From Hymenobacter lapidiphilus (GTDB lineage: Bacteria; Bacteroidota; Bacteroidia; Cytophagales; Hymenobacteraceae), in NCBI RefSeq assembly GCF_003417065.2, contig NZ_QVLT01000002.1:158505-222504 (forward strand): DNA of 64,000 nt, in the 5' to 3' direction. How positions within the stretch are numbered: position 1 is the first letter of the stretch; every line of letters begins with the position of its first letter. This document shows, piece by piece, positions 27,473 through 36,789 of the stretch. Under the pieces are notes generated by a model. The model had not been told where the DNA came from. It was given only the letters and a program-made list of their open reading frames with translations, and ran no database searches. The position numbers and the translations under genes were made by a program.

Positions 27473-27553
27473 AGTTGCGCTTAGTGCTTGGGGCGTAGGG
27501 CGTAAGCTGTTCAGAACGGCCTACGCACTACGCCCCGAGCACTAAGCGCAACT
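27473..27553. repeat. Inverted repeat of the GTGCTTAG family, 26-bp arms
   Basis: Arms 27473-27498 and 27528-27553 pair with one mismatch (core GCGCTTAGTGCT). It fills the gap between the convergent kinase and response-regulator genes and may act as terminator. Confidence 0.85.
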
Positions 27554-28282
27554 CTATATACGGTTCAGTTTGCTGAAAAAGGCCTCCTGGTAGGATTTGC
27601 CAATGGGTACGTGCTGGCCACCGGGTACCACAGCCGCCCCGTCCTCGATGGCCTCGATGCGCTTGAGGTTGAGAATGTAGGAGCGGTGTACGCGTACGAA
27701 ATGCTCGAAGGGCAGGCGCGCATCCAGCGACTTCATGGTGGTATACACGATGTACTTCTGCTTTTCGGTAACGATTACCACGTAATCAGACAGGGCTTCG
27801 ATGTAGAGCACCTCGTCGAAGTTGATGCGCACCATTTTACTGTTCACTTTCACGAACAGGTCATTATCGGGGGCGACCATGGAAGTGGCCGGTACCGCAG
27901 CGGCGGCAGCCGGCGTTTCGTGCTGTAGCAGGGCCCGCTGCACCGCCCGGCTGAAGCGGGCATAATCGAAGGGCTTAACCAGGTAATCGGTTACGCGCAG
28001 GTCGAAGGCATCGACGGCAAAGTCTTCGTGGGCCGTGGTGAGGATGACGATGGGTGGGTCGGGCAGAATGCGCAGCAAGTCGAGGCCGTTGAGCTGGGGC
28101 ATCTGCACATCCAGAAACAGCACATCCACGCGGTTTCCGGCCCGGAAGTAGTTCAGGCCCTGTAGCGCGTCGTCCATCGATTCGACCAGCTTCAGGGAGC
28201 TGGTGAGCGAAATATAATGCTCCAGTGTCAGCCGGTTGATTTCTTCATCATCGATAATAGCGCAGGTGAGGATACTGGCCAT
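27554..28282 (-). CDS. LytTR-family response regulator
   Basis: A 242-residue DNA-binding response regulator. Receiver domain at 1-120 with acidic pair IIDDEE, phospho-acceptor in LFLDVQMP (about residue 57), T in LTTAHED and K in LVKPFD. The LytTR domain (about 145-240) begins FVKVNSKMVRINFDEVLYIEALSDYV and has FVRVHRSYILNL. The start at 28282 gives a compact receiver; upstream alternative starts add an unconserved tail. Convergent with the hybrid kinase. Confidence 0.93.
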   Translation of the reverse strand: MASILTCAIIDDEEINRLTLEHYISLTSSLKLVESMDDALQGLNYFRAGNRVDVLFLDVQMPQLNGLDLLRILPDPPIVILTTAHEDFAVDAFDLRVTDYLVKPFDYARFSRAVQRALLQHETPAAAAAVPATSMVAPDNDLFVKVNSKMVRINFDEVLYIEALSDYVVIVTEKQKYIVYTTMKSLDARLPFEHFVRVHRSYILNLKRIEAIEDGAAVVPGGQHVPIGKSYQEAFFSKLNRI

Positions 28283-28442
28283 GGTAGCGTAGGGATAAGG
28301 GTGAAGAAAGCTGGGCCGCGGCCCCAACCCACGCCATCGGAGCTGCCCCGAAAAGGGACTTATCTGGGGGCGCAGCGTAATAGTGGAGTGGCTAAGCTAA
28401 CCTTTTTGGATTAATCGGCCAAGCTGTGCAATGGCACCGGCA

Positions 28443-29824
28443 TTAGCTGCGGAGCGCCATCTCGGCGGCTACCAGTGCCTGCACCTCGGGCCGCTCATAA
28501 TCGGCCTCGGACTGGATGTGCGGCATCAGGCGCTGCATTACCTGCTCCTGTGCCTGCCCGTTGGCCAGGGCCTCGGCATAGGGCAGGTGCGAAAACGTAA
28601 CCTGCGAGTAGAGGGGCTGCCATTGCGCCGGGAACTGGGCAGCCAGCCGGCCCTCAATCTTTTTCTGGAGCAGGAAGCGCGGGTCGGCTACCCGGTCGCG
28701 CATTTCGTAGAAATTGTACACGGCCAGGTCGGCCATGGCGTCGGTATTGGGCTTGCGCATGGCTTCAAACCGGCGCATAATGTGCGGCCAGTCGGCGCCA
28801 TGCTCTTCCAGCAGCTCGGCCAGCACGGCGCAGTCTTCGAAGCCCGAGTTCATGCCCTGGCCATAGAAGGGCACAATGGCGTGTGAGGCGTCGCCGAGTA
28901 GCAGCACGTCGTCGTTGTAGCTCCACGGAAAGCAGCGCACGGTAACGAGCGAGCTGGTAGGGTTGGCGAAGAACTCCGTTTCCAGGTCCGGCATCAGCGG
29001 CAGCGCATCGGCGAAGTGCTCGGCAAAAAAGGTGCGTACCTGGGCTGGGGTTTGCAGGGCCGCAAAGGATTTGGCCCCCTCATAGGGAAAAAACAGGGTG
29101 CAGTTGAACGAGCCGTCGAGGTTGGGCAGCGCAATCATCATGTACTGGCCCGGGGCCAGATGTGCAGCGCGTGCTTGTCGAGGGGCCAGCTGCCGTCGGG
29201 GGCCGCAGCAATGGTCAGCTCCTTGTAGCCGTAATCGAGGTACTGCTGCGAGTAGTTGAACCGGTCGGTGCGCTGCATGGCCCCGCGTACGGCCGAGTAG
29301 GCCCCATCGGCCCCAAACAGGCGCTGATAGGGCTGGGTGCGGGTCTGGCCGGTGGTTTCGTCGCGCATTTCCAGCTGGCTCCGGCGCAGATCCACGCGCT
29401 GGCAGTGCTGCTCAAACTGCACCCGGATGCCGGGCTGCTCCTCCACCAAGTCCAGCATCCGCCGGTTCAGGCCGGCCCGCGACACCGAGTAGATGGCCTG
29501 CCCGTCGTGGCCGTAGGGCTGAAACGTGAGCTGTCCATCCACGCCGTGCATCATGCGGCCGCGCATGGCAATGGCCACCTCGCGCACGGCCTCGGCAATG
29601 CCTACGCCCTCCAGGGCCCGCCAGCCCCGGTCGGAGAGGGCCAGATTGATGGAGCGGGCCTCCACTTTGGCCTCGCCCCGGATGTCGGGCCGGCGCTCAA
29701 ACAACTCGACCGTGTGGCCGTGCCGGGCTAAGTACAGCGCCAGCAAACAGCCCACCAGCCCCGCGCCCATTACGGTGAGGGTTTCGGCCGGTGGCTGCGG
29801 GTTGGCGGGGGAGGAAGTAAGCAT
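28443..29824 (-). pseudogene. kmo: Kynurenine 3-monooxygenase, frameshifted
   Basis: FAD enzyme converting kynurenine to 3-hydroxykynurenine. From ATG 29824 the first part shows the dinucleotide site VMGAGLVGCLLALYLARHG, ARSINLALSDRG and GADGAYSAVR. The frame is lost at 29149-29151, where the coding strand has three G; with four G the protein reads HIWPRGQYMMIALPNLDGSF and continues to the stop at 28443 with LLGDASHAIVPFYGQGMN. The repaired protein is about 460 residues, normal for the family. It shares the window with kynU and haaO but is separated from them by other genes. Confidence 0.9.
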
Positions 29825-30042
29825 GAGCAAAAGGGTAGGCGGAAAAAGCGGAACGAGGCCCCGAAGGTACTCTATTGCGCTGGTATAGGGGCGCAGAACA
29901 GTAGCATGCCAGACGTTGGCCGAGGCATTCGGGGTGTTGGACGAGAAAGTTCCCCGACGCGGCTTTTTTGCAAATCCGCTCATCTGATGCGTGCCGTACT
30001 TTGCACTATAAACAGAACCACTTGACCACAGATTGCCCCCCG

Positions 30043-30285
30043 ATGCTAGCTGCCCCCACTTTAGTTTTATGCGGAATACAACCGAAATCCGCCCGTCATC
30101 GGCGGGCCCGGCAGCGGCGGCATCTGGTGCGGCTCACGTTTGTCTATGATATGGCGCGGCAGCCGCGCCAGCAGCGGCTGCTGGCATCTGCGAAGGGCAT
30201 TGGTAGGGTAGTACGCATCGGCGACTATGTGGTGGGCGATGAGGATTGCCCGTGGCTGTATGGCCCAGCCGATGTGCGCTACTAG
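30043..30285 (+). CDS. Possible small basic protein, unknown
   Basis: An 80-residue reading frame rich in Arg and His in its first half (SARHRRARQRRHLVR) and ending GDYVVGDEDCPWLYGPADVRY. No known domain, no clear ribosome-binding site. A reading frame on the other strand (30067-30336) is equally open. Kept only as a possibility. Confidence 0.3.
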   Translation: MLAAPTLVLCGIQPKSARHRRARQRRHLVRLTFVYDMARQPRQQRLLASAKGIGRVVRIGDYVVGDEDCPWLYGPADVRY

Positions 30286-30399
30286 TTTCGGGTCGGTAAA
30301 ATTATTTCTGCATAAAAAATCCCATATAAATACCAATTTTCAAAGCTCAACCTTTTTGTAATCAATTACTTGTAGGTAGGATATGCGGTATGCCTACTA

Positions 30400-30407
30400 T
30401 ATATTTG
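30400..30407 (+). promoter_or_regulatory. -7 promoter element TATATTTG
   Basis: Exact TAnnTTTG match upstream of the TonB receptor gene. The predicted start site falls at the base of the hairpin that follows. Confidence 0.55.
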
Positions 30408-30409
30408 CA

Positions 30410-30436
30410 GCCCCTTCTGGCAGAAGGGGCTTTTTT
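30410..30436 (+). terminator. Terminator-like hairpin in the TonB gene leader
   Basis: GCCCCTTCT / AGAAGGGGC stem with GGC loop followed by TTTTTT. It lies between the -7 element and the ATG at 30462, so it could attenuate transcription, or be a terminator for an upstream transcript. Confidence 0.65.
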
Positions 30437-30461
30437 GTATTTTTTCATTTCCTCTTTTTAC

Positions 30462-33112
30462 ATGCGAAAACCTTACTGTTTATTGCTCTTATTACTACTT
30501 CTGATGGGACAGAGCCTGGCCGGTTGGGCGCAGGAAGCGGTACCCGTAACCGGGTCAGTACTTACCGATACCGGACAACCGCTGCCCGGAGCAACCATAT
30601 TCATCAAGGGCACCTTCATTGGTACGAGCACCAGCCGCGACGGCGGCTTTCTGTTGCGAACCGATTTCAGCAATGGCCCCGTAATACTGAGCGTTTCGTT
30701 TGTGGGCTACGTAACCCAGGAGCTGACGCTGAGCAAGCCCGATAACGGTATCAAGGTGACGCTCAAGCCCAACCCCATTCAAGCTGCGGAAGTAATTGCT
30801 TCGGCCTCGCGGAAAGAGGAGAACATTCTGCAGGCCCCCGTAACGGTGGAAAAGGTGACCTCGGAGCAGGTATTGCGCCTGCCTCCGCCCGATGTGCAGG
30901 TGGGCCTGAACCAGTTCAAGGGTATTGATGTGAACGGCACGAGCATGCTGATGAACTCGCTCAGTACCCGGGGCTTCAACTCGCCCAAATCGGAGCGCCT
31001 GATTCAACTGACCGACTATTTCGACACCCAGTCGCCGTCGCTCAACATCAACTCGGGCAACCTCCAGGGCCTGCCCGAAATCGATATAGAAAGCATCGAA
31101 ATTATCCACGGGCCGGCCTCGGCCCTGTACGGTGCCAACGCCTTCAACGGGGTGCTGCTCCAGAACTCGAAAGACCCCTTCGTAACCGAGGGCCTGACGC
31201 TGCGTGTGCGCGGCGGCGGGCGTGCCCTTTTCGACGGCCAGCTCCGCTACGCCAAGCGTATCGGCCAGAAGTTCGCCTTCAAGGTTACGGGTGCCTACCT
31301 GACGGCCGACGACTGGTTGGCCGAAAACTACTCGGCTACCGACCGGCGGGTGGAGAGCCGCAACAATGACCAGGGCTCGACGCTGGGGTACGATGCGGTG
31401 AACAACTACGGCGACGTGGCCTTCCGGGTGCCGGATAGCTATCCGATTGCCGATTTGCGGGGTAAAACGCTGTTTATGCCCGGTTTTGCCGAGCAAGCGC
31501 TGGTAGGAACCGACGAGCGGGCCAAGTCGCTGAAAGTGCAGCCGTCGTTGTCGTACCTGCTTACTAACACCATAAAAGTAACCGTAGGCGCAGCTACAGC
31601 CGCGGCACGGCCAGCTACCAGAGCTCCAGCCGTTACCGGTTCAAGGACTATGGCACCAACCAGTACCACGGCGAAATTAAGGGTAGCCGCTGGTTTGTGC
31701 GCGGGCAGTCGGTGCAGGATTTCGGGGCCAACTCGTACGATTTGAACCTGCTGGGCTCGTTTATCCAGAATTCGCCCATTGCCACGGGTGGCGGCACCAC
31801 CTACGCCCAGCGCTACTTTGGGGCCTATCTGAATGAGTATGCCGTGTCACGCGGCAAGGGCCAGACCAACGAACAGGCCCAGCAGACGGCTTTTTCGCTG
31901 GTGAGCCAGGGCGCTTTCCAGCTCGACCCCAACTCGGCCGAGTTCCGCAACCTGCGCAGCCAGATCATCAGCGACGCGACGCCCGGTCGTGGAGCCCGGC
32001 TCAACCCCAGCTCGCTGCTCAACGAAGGCAACGCCCAGTACAACTTCCGGCTGGCCGAAACGGCTGACCTGATTGTGGGCGCGGCCTACCGCAAGTTCCG
32101 TCTGGGCTCCAACGGCAACCTGTTCAGCGACATTGAGAACCGGATTCAGAACAACGAATTCGGGGGCTACGCACAGCTAACCAAGAAGCTGCTCGACGAG
32201 CGCCTGAAAGTGGCGTTGGCTGGCCGGATCGATGCTTTCAAGAACTTCAAGCCGGCCTTCTCGCCCCGGGCTTCGGTGGTGTACTCGGTGGGGGCTACGC
32301 GCCAGCATAACTTCCGGGCCAGCTTCGGCCGCGCCTTCCGTTCGCCCACCCAGCTCGACCAGTACATTCGGCTCGATGTGGGCCAGCTGCTACTGCTGGG
32401 CAACGTGGACAACGGTTTCCAGGGCTACAGCCTGACCAGAGTGGGCGCTGCCGGACCATTGGCTATTGATATTGCCTCGCTGAAGCTGGAGCGCCTGAGC
32501 ACGTATGAAGTAGGCTACAAAGGAGCCATCGGCGAGAAGCTGGCCGTAGATGTGAACTATTACCGCAACTCCTACAACGACTTTATCGGTGCCCAGCGCT
32601 TCAACGGCAACCCCGATGGCAGCCGTCCGGCCACGTTTGGCGCAGCGGGCAGCCGCATATTGCAGGTGTGGACCAATGCCAACCAGCAGGTGAACACGCA
32701 GGGTGCAGCCCTGGGCCTGACCTACGCTTTCGCGCCCGCGCTGAAACTGGCCGCCAACTACACGCTTAACGTGCAGGACGATACCGACGTACAGAACGCC
32801 GACTTCCAGACCTATTTCAACACGCCCAAGCACAAGTACAACGTAGGCGCCAGCGGCACCGTCATCAGCAACCTGAGCTACGCCCTCAACTACCGCTGGG
32901 CACAGGGCCACGAGTACGGCACGCCCTTCGCGGTGGGCCAGCTCGCCGACTATAGCGTAACCGATGCCTACCTGGGCTACAACTTCGCCAAATTGGGGCT
33001 CACGCTCCAGGGTGGAGGTTCCAACATCTTCAATGCCAACAACATTCAGGTGTATGGCGGCCCACAGATTGGTCGCCTATTATACCTGGGCCTGCAGCTT
33101 GACGTGAAGTAA
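30462..33112 (+). pseudogene. TonB-dependent receptor with carboxypeptidase-like domain, frameshifted
   Basis: Outer-membrane receptor, about 883 residues after repair. Signal peptide ends SLAGWAQ; a carboxypeptidase-regulatory-like domain (about 28-110) contains TGSVLTDTGQPLPGATI and GTSTSRDGGF; the plug has SRKEENILQAPVTVEKVT and IEIIHGPASALYGANAFNGV. The frame breaks near 31589-31592 (GGCGCAGC; one extra C restores GASYSRGTASYQ) and the barrel then runs to 33112 with a typical terminal strand RLLYLGLQLDVK. Preceded by its own promoter and hairpin; no SusD partner. Substrate unknown. Confidence 0.88.
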
Positions 33113-33133
33113 GAGGTCGACAGCTTCTATACT

Positions 33134-33170
33134 AAACGCCCCCGCAACAATCGTTGCGGGGGCGTTTTTT
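33134..33170 (+). terminator. Intrinsic terminator after the TonB receptor
   Basis: A 15-bp stem AAACGCCCCCGCAAC / GTTGCGGGGGCGTTT with loop AATC and a T run. Confidence 0.93.
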
Positions 33171-33215
33171 CGTTGTGAGAAGAGACGGATTACCGCATTG
33201 CCCGGCCATTGCCCG

Positions 33216-33809
33216 TTAGCGGCCAACCACCAGCCGAAATGTGAGATTCAGCCGTGGTCCAACAGGACGGGCTGTTTTGGGCAGCGCGTGCAGCCAGTTT
33301 TGCTGGGTGGGGCCGCGCATCAGCAGCAGGCTGCCGGCGGTAAGGGGCAGGCTGAGGCCGTGGGCCGGCACGCCGGGGCGGGGCCGCAGCCGGAAGGTGC
33401 GGGTGGCGCCCAGCGTGAGGGAGGCAATAACGGGCGCGGGGCCCAGCTCGGGTTCGTTGTCGGCGTGGTAGCCCATGCTGTCGTGGCCCGAGCGGTAGAG
33501 GTTTAGCAGCACACTATTAAAGCGGGCCCCGGTGGCCGCTTCTACCCGCGCCCGCAACTGCTGCAGGGCCGGCAGCCACGGCAGCGGGTCCAGGCGCAGG
33601 CCCGAGTAGCGGTAAGTAGCCTCGGGGTCGCCGTACCAGGCCGTCATCCGGGGCTGCATCACCTCTTTGCCAAACAGCCGGATGGGCTGCTGCTGCCAGA
33701 GCACGGCAGCTGTCAGCTCGGCCAGCAAGGCCGCCGCTTCGGTCGGGGCCAGAAAGCCGGTATCCAGCAGCACTTCGGCGGCCGGCAGGAGCAGTGGTTG
33801 CAGGGGCAT
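33216..33809 (-). CDS. AlkB-like 2-oxoglutarate/Fe(II) dioxygenase
   Basis: A 197-residue oxidative dealkylase of the AlkB/ALKBH2-3 type, predicted to repair methylated nucleic-acid bases. Motifs: PRMTAWYGDPEATYRYSG, NLYRSGHDSMGYHADNEPELG containing the HxD iron pair, LGATRTF, then WLHALPK (third ligand His) and RLNLTFR (2-oxoglutarate Arg). ATG 33809 was chosen over a much longer upstream reading that has low-complexity content and overlaps the next gene. It lies 17 bp downstream of the membrane-protein gene in the same direction. Confidence 0.9.
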   Translation of the reverse strand: MPLQPLLLPAAEVLLDTGFLAPTEAAALLAELTAAVLWQQQPIRLFGKEVMQPRMTAWYGDPEATYRYSGLRLDPLPWLPALQQLRARVEAATGARFNSVLLNLYRSGHDSMGYHADNEPELGPAPVIASLTLGATRTFRLRPRPGVPAHGLSLPLTAGSLLLMRGPTQQNWLHALPKTARPVGPRLNLTFRLVVGR

Positions 33810-33826
33810 AGGAGCGGCGGCCGGGC

Positions 33827-34522
33827 CTACAGCGCGTTGGGCATTCCGGCGGGCAGGGCCCCCTGTATCTGGGCAAACAGGTAGTAAAGGCCCAGCAGCA
33901 ATAGCCCGCAGATAAGCAGGGGAGCCACCCACGAGCGGCTGCGGTAAGGTTGCCGCCCGATGTAACGCGGCCAGAAAAACAGGTTGTACACCAGAATGGC
34001 CGGTAGGTTGAAGAACGAGCCCAGCCAGTTTACCTGCTCGCCATACAGGCTTTTCAGCCACAGTACCAGGTAGCCGCCGCCAAACACATAGGCCACTACA
34101 AAAGCAATTACGAGCAGCGCGGCCCGGTTGCGCTGCAGTGCGCGCAGGTTCAGCACCAGCATCACGCCCCCGGCAATCATGCTGAAAAGAACCGAGAAGA
34201 TGGTAATAGCCCCCAGCGAAAATAGCTTGGGGCCGGTGGCTTCGGCTACCTCGGGCAGGGCCTCGCCGCGCGATACGCGGCGGGCCTGGGCCTGCTCGTC
34301 AGCCTCGGCCCGCACTACGGCATCACGGCGCTCGGTCTGCTCCTGGCCCAGGCGCAGCTCGGCCATCAAGGCCTCGGCGTTGGGCTCGGGCAGGCCGCGG
34401 CGCTCCAGCTCCGCGAGAGCGGCCAGCACGGCCTCCTCGCGGTACTGGTAGCGCTGCTCCACGTATTCGTGCAGCTCAGCCACCGTTTTGCGGCTCATCT
34501 TCGCCAGGAAATCTTCCGCCAT
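33827..34522 (-). CDS. Membrane protein, unknown function
   Basis: A 231-residue protein. Residues 1-85 are charged and helical (AELHEYVEQRYQYREEAVLAALAELERRG), probably cytosolic coiled coil. Residues about 95-230 contain four hydrophobic segments: ITIFSVLFSMIAGGVMLVL, ALLVIAFVVAYVFGGGYLVL, a third around AILVYNLFFW, and APLLICGLLLLGLYYLF. I do not recognise a family. Likely co-transcribed with the AlkB-like gene after it. Confidence 0.7.
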   Translation of the reverse strand: MAEDFLAKMSRKTVAELHEYVEQRYQYREEAVLAALAELERRGLPEPNAEALMAELRLGQEQTERRDAVVRAEADEQAQARRVSRGEALPEVAEATGPKLFSLGAITIFSVLFSMIAGGVMLVLNLRALQRNRAALLVIAFVVAYVFGGGYLVLWLKSLYGEQVNWLGSFFNLPAILVYNLFFWPRYIGRQPYRSRSWVAPLLICGLLLLGLYYLFAQIQGALPAGMPNAL

Positions 34523-34570
34523 GATTCAGTTAATAATTGCTCGTTGTCAGTGATGAGTTGTCAGCTGCTG

Positions 34571-34626
34571 GTTGTCAGTTGCAGTTGTCGTTCTATAGAA
34601 CCGCCTGACAACTGGCAACTGACAAC
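34571..34626. repeat. Inverted repeat of the GTTGTCAGTTG family
   Basis: Left arm 34571-34589 and right arm 34607-34626 pair over 19 nt with a one-base bulge; further GTTGTCAG units lie to the left. A fourth repeat family in the window, between the kynU and membrane-protein genes. Confidence 0.75.
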
Positions 34627-34632
34627 TAACAA

Positions 34633-35910
34633 CTACTTCGCCCATTCGGTCAGCACCTCGCCTACCCGGCACACGTCTTCGAAGGTGTTGTAGAGCGGGG
34701 TAGGGGCCAGGCGGATGACGTTGGGCTCGCGCCAGTCGCCGATAACGCCCACGGCCATCAGGTGCTCGAACAGGTCGCGGCCGCCCTGGTGCACCAGCAA
34801 CGAGAGCTGGCAGCCGCGCTGGGCAGGGTCCTGGGGCGTAATGATTTCGAGCCGGTCGGGGCCCAGGCCCAGGCGCCGGATGAAGAACTCCAGGTAGCCC
34901 GTCAGCAGCTCGCTTTTGCGGCGCAGCGCGGGCATGCCGCCGGCTTCGTCGTGGATTTTGAGGGCGGCCTCATGCACCGCCAGCGCCAGAATGGTACCGT
35001 TGGAAAGCTGCCAGCCGGCCGCGCCGTGCATGGGCTTAAAGCCCTTTTTCATCTGAAAGCGCTCCTTCTCGTCGTGGCCCCACCAGCCAGCCAGGCGCAG
35101 CAGCTCGGGCTGGTCGGCAAACCGCTCGTGCACGTAGGCACCGGCTACCCCGCCGGGCCCCGAGTTGAGGTACTTGTAGGAACACCAGCAGGCAAAATCC
35201 ACGTCCCAGTCGTGCAGCTGCAGGGGCACGTTGCCGGCGGCGTGGGCTAGGTCGAAGCCCACCATGGCCCCGGCGGCGTGGCCGGCGCGGGTAATGTCTG
35301 GCATATCGAACACCTGGCCGGTGTAGTAGTTGATGCCGCCCATGATGATGGTGCAGAGCGAATCGCCCAGTTCCTCAATTTTGGCCACAATGTCTTCGGT
35401 GCGCAGCGTGTGCTCGCCGGGGCGGGGCTGCAGCTCCACAATGGCGTCGTCGGGCGCAAAGCCGCGTAGCTTCACCTGGGTTTCGAGCGCGTACTGGTCA
35501 GACGGAAATGCGCCGCCCTCCATGAGCACCTTGTAGCGGGTGGCGGTGGGCTGGTAGAAGCTGATGAGCAGCAGGTGCAGGTTGGTGCTGAGGTTGTTCA
35601 TCACCACCACCTCGTGGGGCTTGGCGCCCACAATGCGGGCCGAGGGGCCCTGCAGCCGCTCGTGGAAAGGCATCCAGGGCGTATCGCCCTTAAAGTGGCC
35701 CTCTACGGCCAGATTCTGCCAGTTCGCAAACTGCACTTCGGCGGCGGCGCGGGCCGTGCGCGGCTGCAGGCCCAGCGAGTTGCCGCAGAAATACAGGCAC
35801 TCGCCCTGCCCGTCGGGGCCAGGTGGAATCAGGAACTGCTGCCGGAAGTCGCGCAGTGGGTCCTGGGCGTCGAGCTGGCGGGCGAAAGCGAGGGTGGGTT
35901 CAAACGTCAT
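34633..35910 (-). CDS. kynU: Kynureninase
   Basis: PLP enzyme cleaving 3-hydroxykynurenine to 3-hydroxyanthranilate and alanine; cytosolic. 425 residues of normal length. Landmarks: YFCGNSLGLQP, FPSDQYALETQ, GFDLAHAAGNVPLQLHDWDVDFACWCSYKYLNSGPGG, where the lysine of SYKYLN (about residue 243) binds PLP, and RLAPTPLYNTFEDV at the C-terminus. ATG 35910 lies five bases after a -7 element. haaO is upstream on the same strand, and kmo is about 5 kb downstream. Confidence 0.97.
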   Translation of the reverse strand: MTFEPTLAFARQLDAQDPLRDFRQQFLIPPGPDGQGECLYFCGNSLGLQPRTARAAAEVQFANWQNLAVEGHFKGDTPWMPFHERLQGPSARIVGAKPHEVVVMNNLSTNLHLLLISFYQPTATRYKVLMEGGAFPSDQYALETQVKLRGFAPDDAIVELQPRPGEHTLRTEDIVAKIEELGDSLCTIIMGGINYYTGQVFDMPDITRAGHAAGAMVGFDLAHAAGNVPLQLHDWDVDFACWCSYKYLNSGPGGVAGAYVHERFADQPELLRLAGWWGHDEKERFQMKKGFKPMHGAAGWQLSNGTILALAVHEAALKIHDEAGGMPALRRKSELLTGYLEFFIRRLGLGPDRLEIITPQDPAQRGCQLSLLVHQGGRDLFEHLMAVGVIGDWREPNVIRLAPTPLYNTFEDVCRVGEVLTEWAK

Positions 35911-35915
35911 CCCGG

Positions 35916-35923
35916 CAAAGATA
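35916..35923 (-). promoter_or_regulatory. -7 element TATCTTTG directly before kynU
   Basis: Exact match on the minus strand, five bases before the ATG. Third leaderless-type arrangement in the window. Confidence 0.6.
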
Positions 35924-36023
35924 CCACCCTTAGCCCCGCCCGCCTAGCCACCTGCCCGCATGATTATGGCCTCCTGGTGGCCCGGGTTTATCCAGGTGAA
36001 GTGAGCCAAACAGGAGGTGCATA

Positions 36024-36550
36024 CTACGGTGCGGTGGCGGGCGCTTCCATGTAGGTGCCGCATACCGTGCAGGTGCGCAGCGCATCGGAGGCCCAGAACC
36101 GGTCCATGACGGGTGGTAGCTGGGCCACGATGTCGGTGATTTCGACGTACTCCTCGTGAAGCTGGTGGCCGCAGTTTTCGCAGTACCACTGGAAGCCGTC
36201 GAGCTCTCCGGCCGTGCGATAGCGCTCCAGCACCAGGCCTATCGAGCCGGCCGCCGCCGGGGCGAGTGGGGCACGCCGCCCGGCAGCAGGAACATGCTGC
36301 CTGCTTTTATCTCGATGTCCACCGGCCGGCCATCCTCTATTATTTTCACTACCATGTCGCCTTCAAGCTGCAGAAACAGCTCCTCGCCCTCATCCACGTG
36401 GTAATCCTTGCGGGCATTGGGGCCGCCCACTACCATCACAATGAAATCCTTGTTGTCTTTGAACACCTGCTGGTTGCCCACGGGGGGCTTCAGCAGGTGG
36501 CGGTGGTCATCAATCCACTGCTGAAAGTTGAACGGACGGGCGATGGGCAT
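36024..36550 (-). pseudogene. haaO: 3-hydroxyanthranilate 3,4-dioxygenase, frameshifted
   Basis: Opens 3-hydroxyanthranilate to the quinolinate precursor. From ATG 36550: the cupin motif [20 protein letters not shown] carries the iron ligands, and [10 protein letters not shown] the third histidine. The frame breaks at about 36250-36256; one added base restores [17 protein letters not shown] and the C-terminal rubredoxin-like pair CENC / CTVC seen in bacterial HaaO. Repaired length is 175 residues, exactly family size. Downstream kynU supplies its substrate. Confidence 0.9.
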
Positions 36551-36753
36551 GAGGCGAATGATGGGGAAGATGGTACGCTTTCGTTCGGGGCCAAAGAATC
36601 CACGGCCGGCAAATAACGAAATTCCGGCCGGTGGGGCCGCCCGCGGTTCGGGCTTTATACGGCGTTGGGGCAGCTGTGGCCCCCGGCCCGCGGCGCAACC
36701 GGCCGCTTACGCCGCGGCAGCAAAATAATAAGCGGCCTTTTCTTCGCCCCCGC

Positions 36754-36761
36754 TATCTTTG
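36754..36761 (+). promoter_or_regulatory. -7 promoter element TATCTTTG
   Basis: Exact match 28 nt upstream of the TTG proposed as start of the glycosyltransferase gene. Confidence 0.55.
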
Positions 36762-36789
36762 GCCAATTAGCCACCTATCCGCTCCTGCT

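Larger units (their letters stand above)
29825..30461. other. Long intergenic region upstream of the TonB receptor
   Basis: Between kmo and the TonB receptor gene. It holds one weak small reading frame (30043-30285), a -7 element at 30400, and a terminator-like hairpin at 30410. The segment 30295-30400 is AT-rich compared with its surroundings. No RNA gene recognised. Confidence 0.5.

Noticed and set aside
34633..36550. haaO read as two separate small proteins
   Set aside because: The two frames together give exactly one 175-residue HaaO with cupin and rubredoxin-like parts, so they are one gene with an indel.
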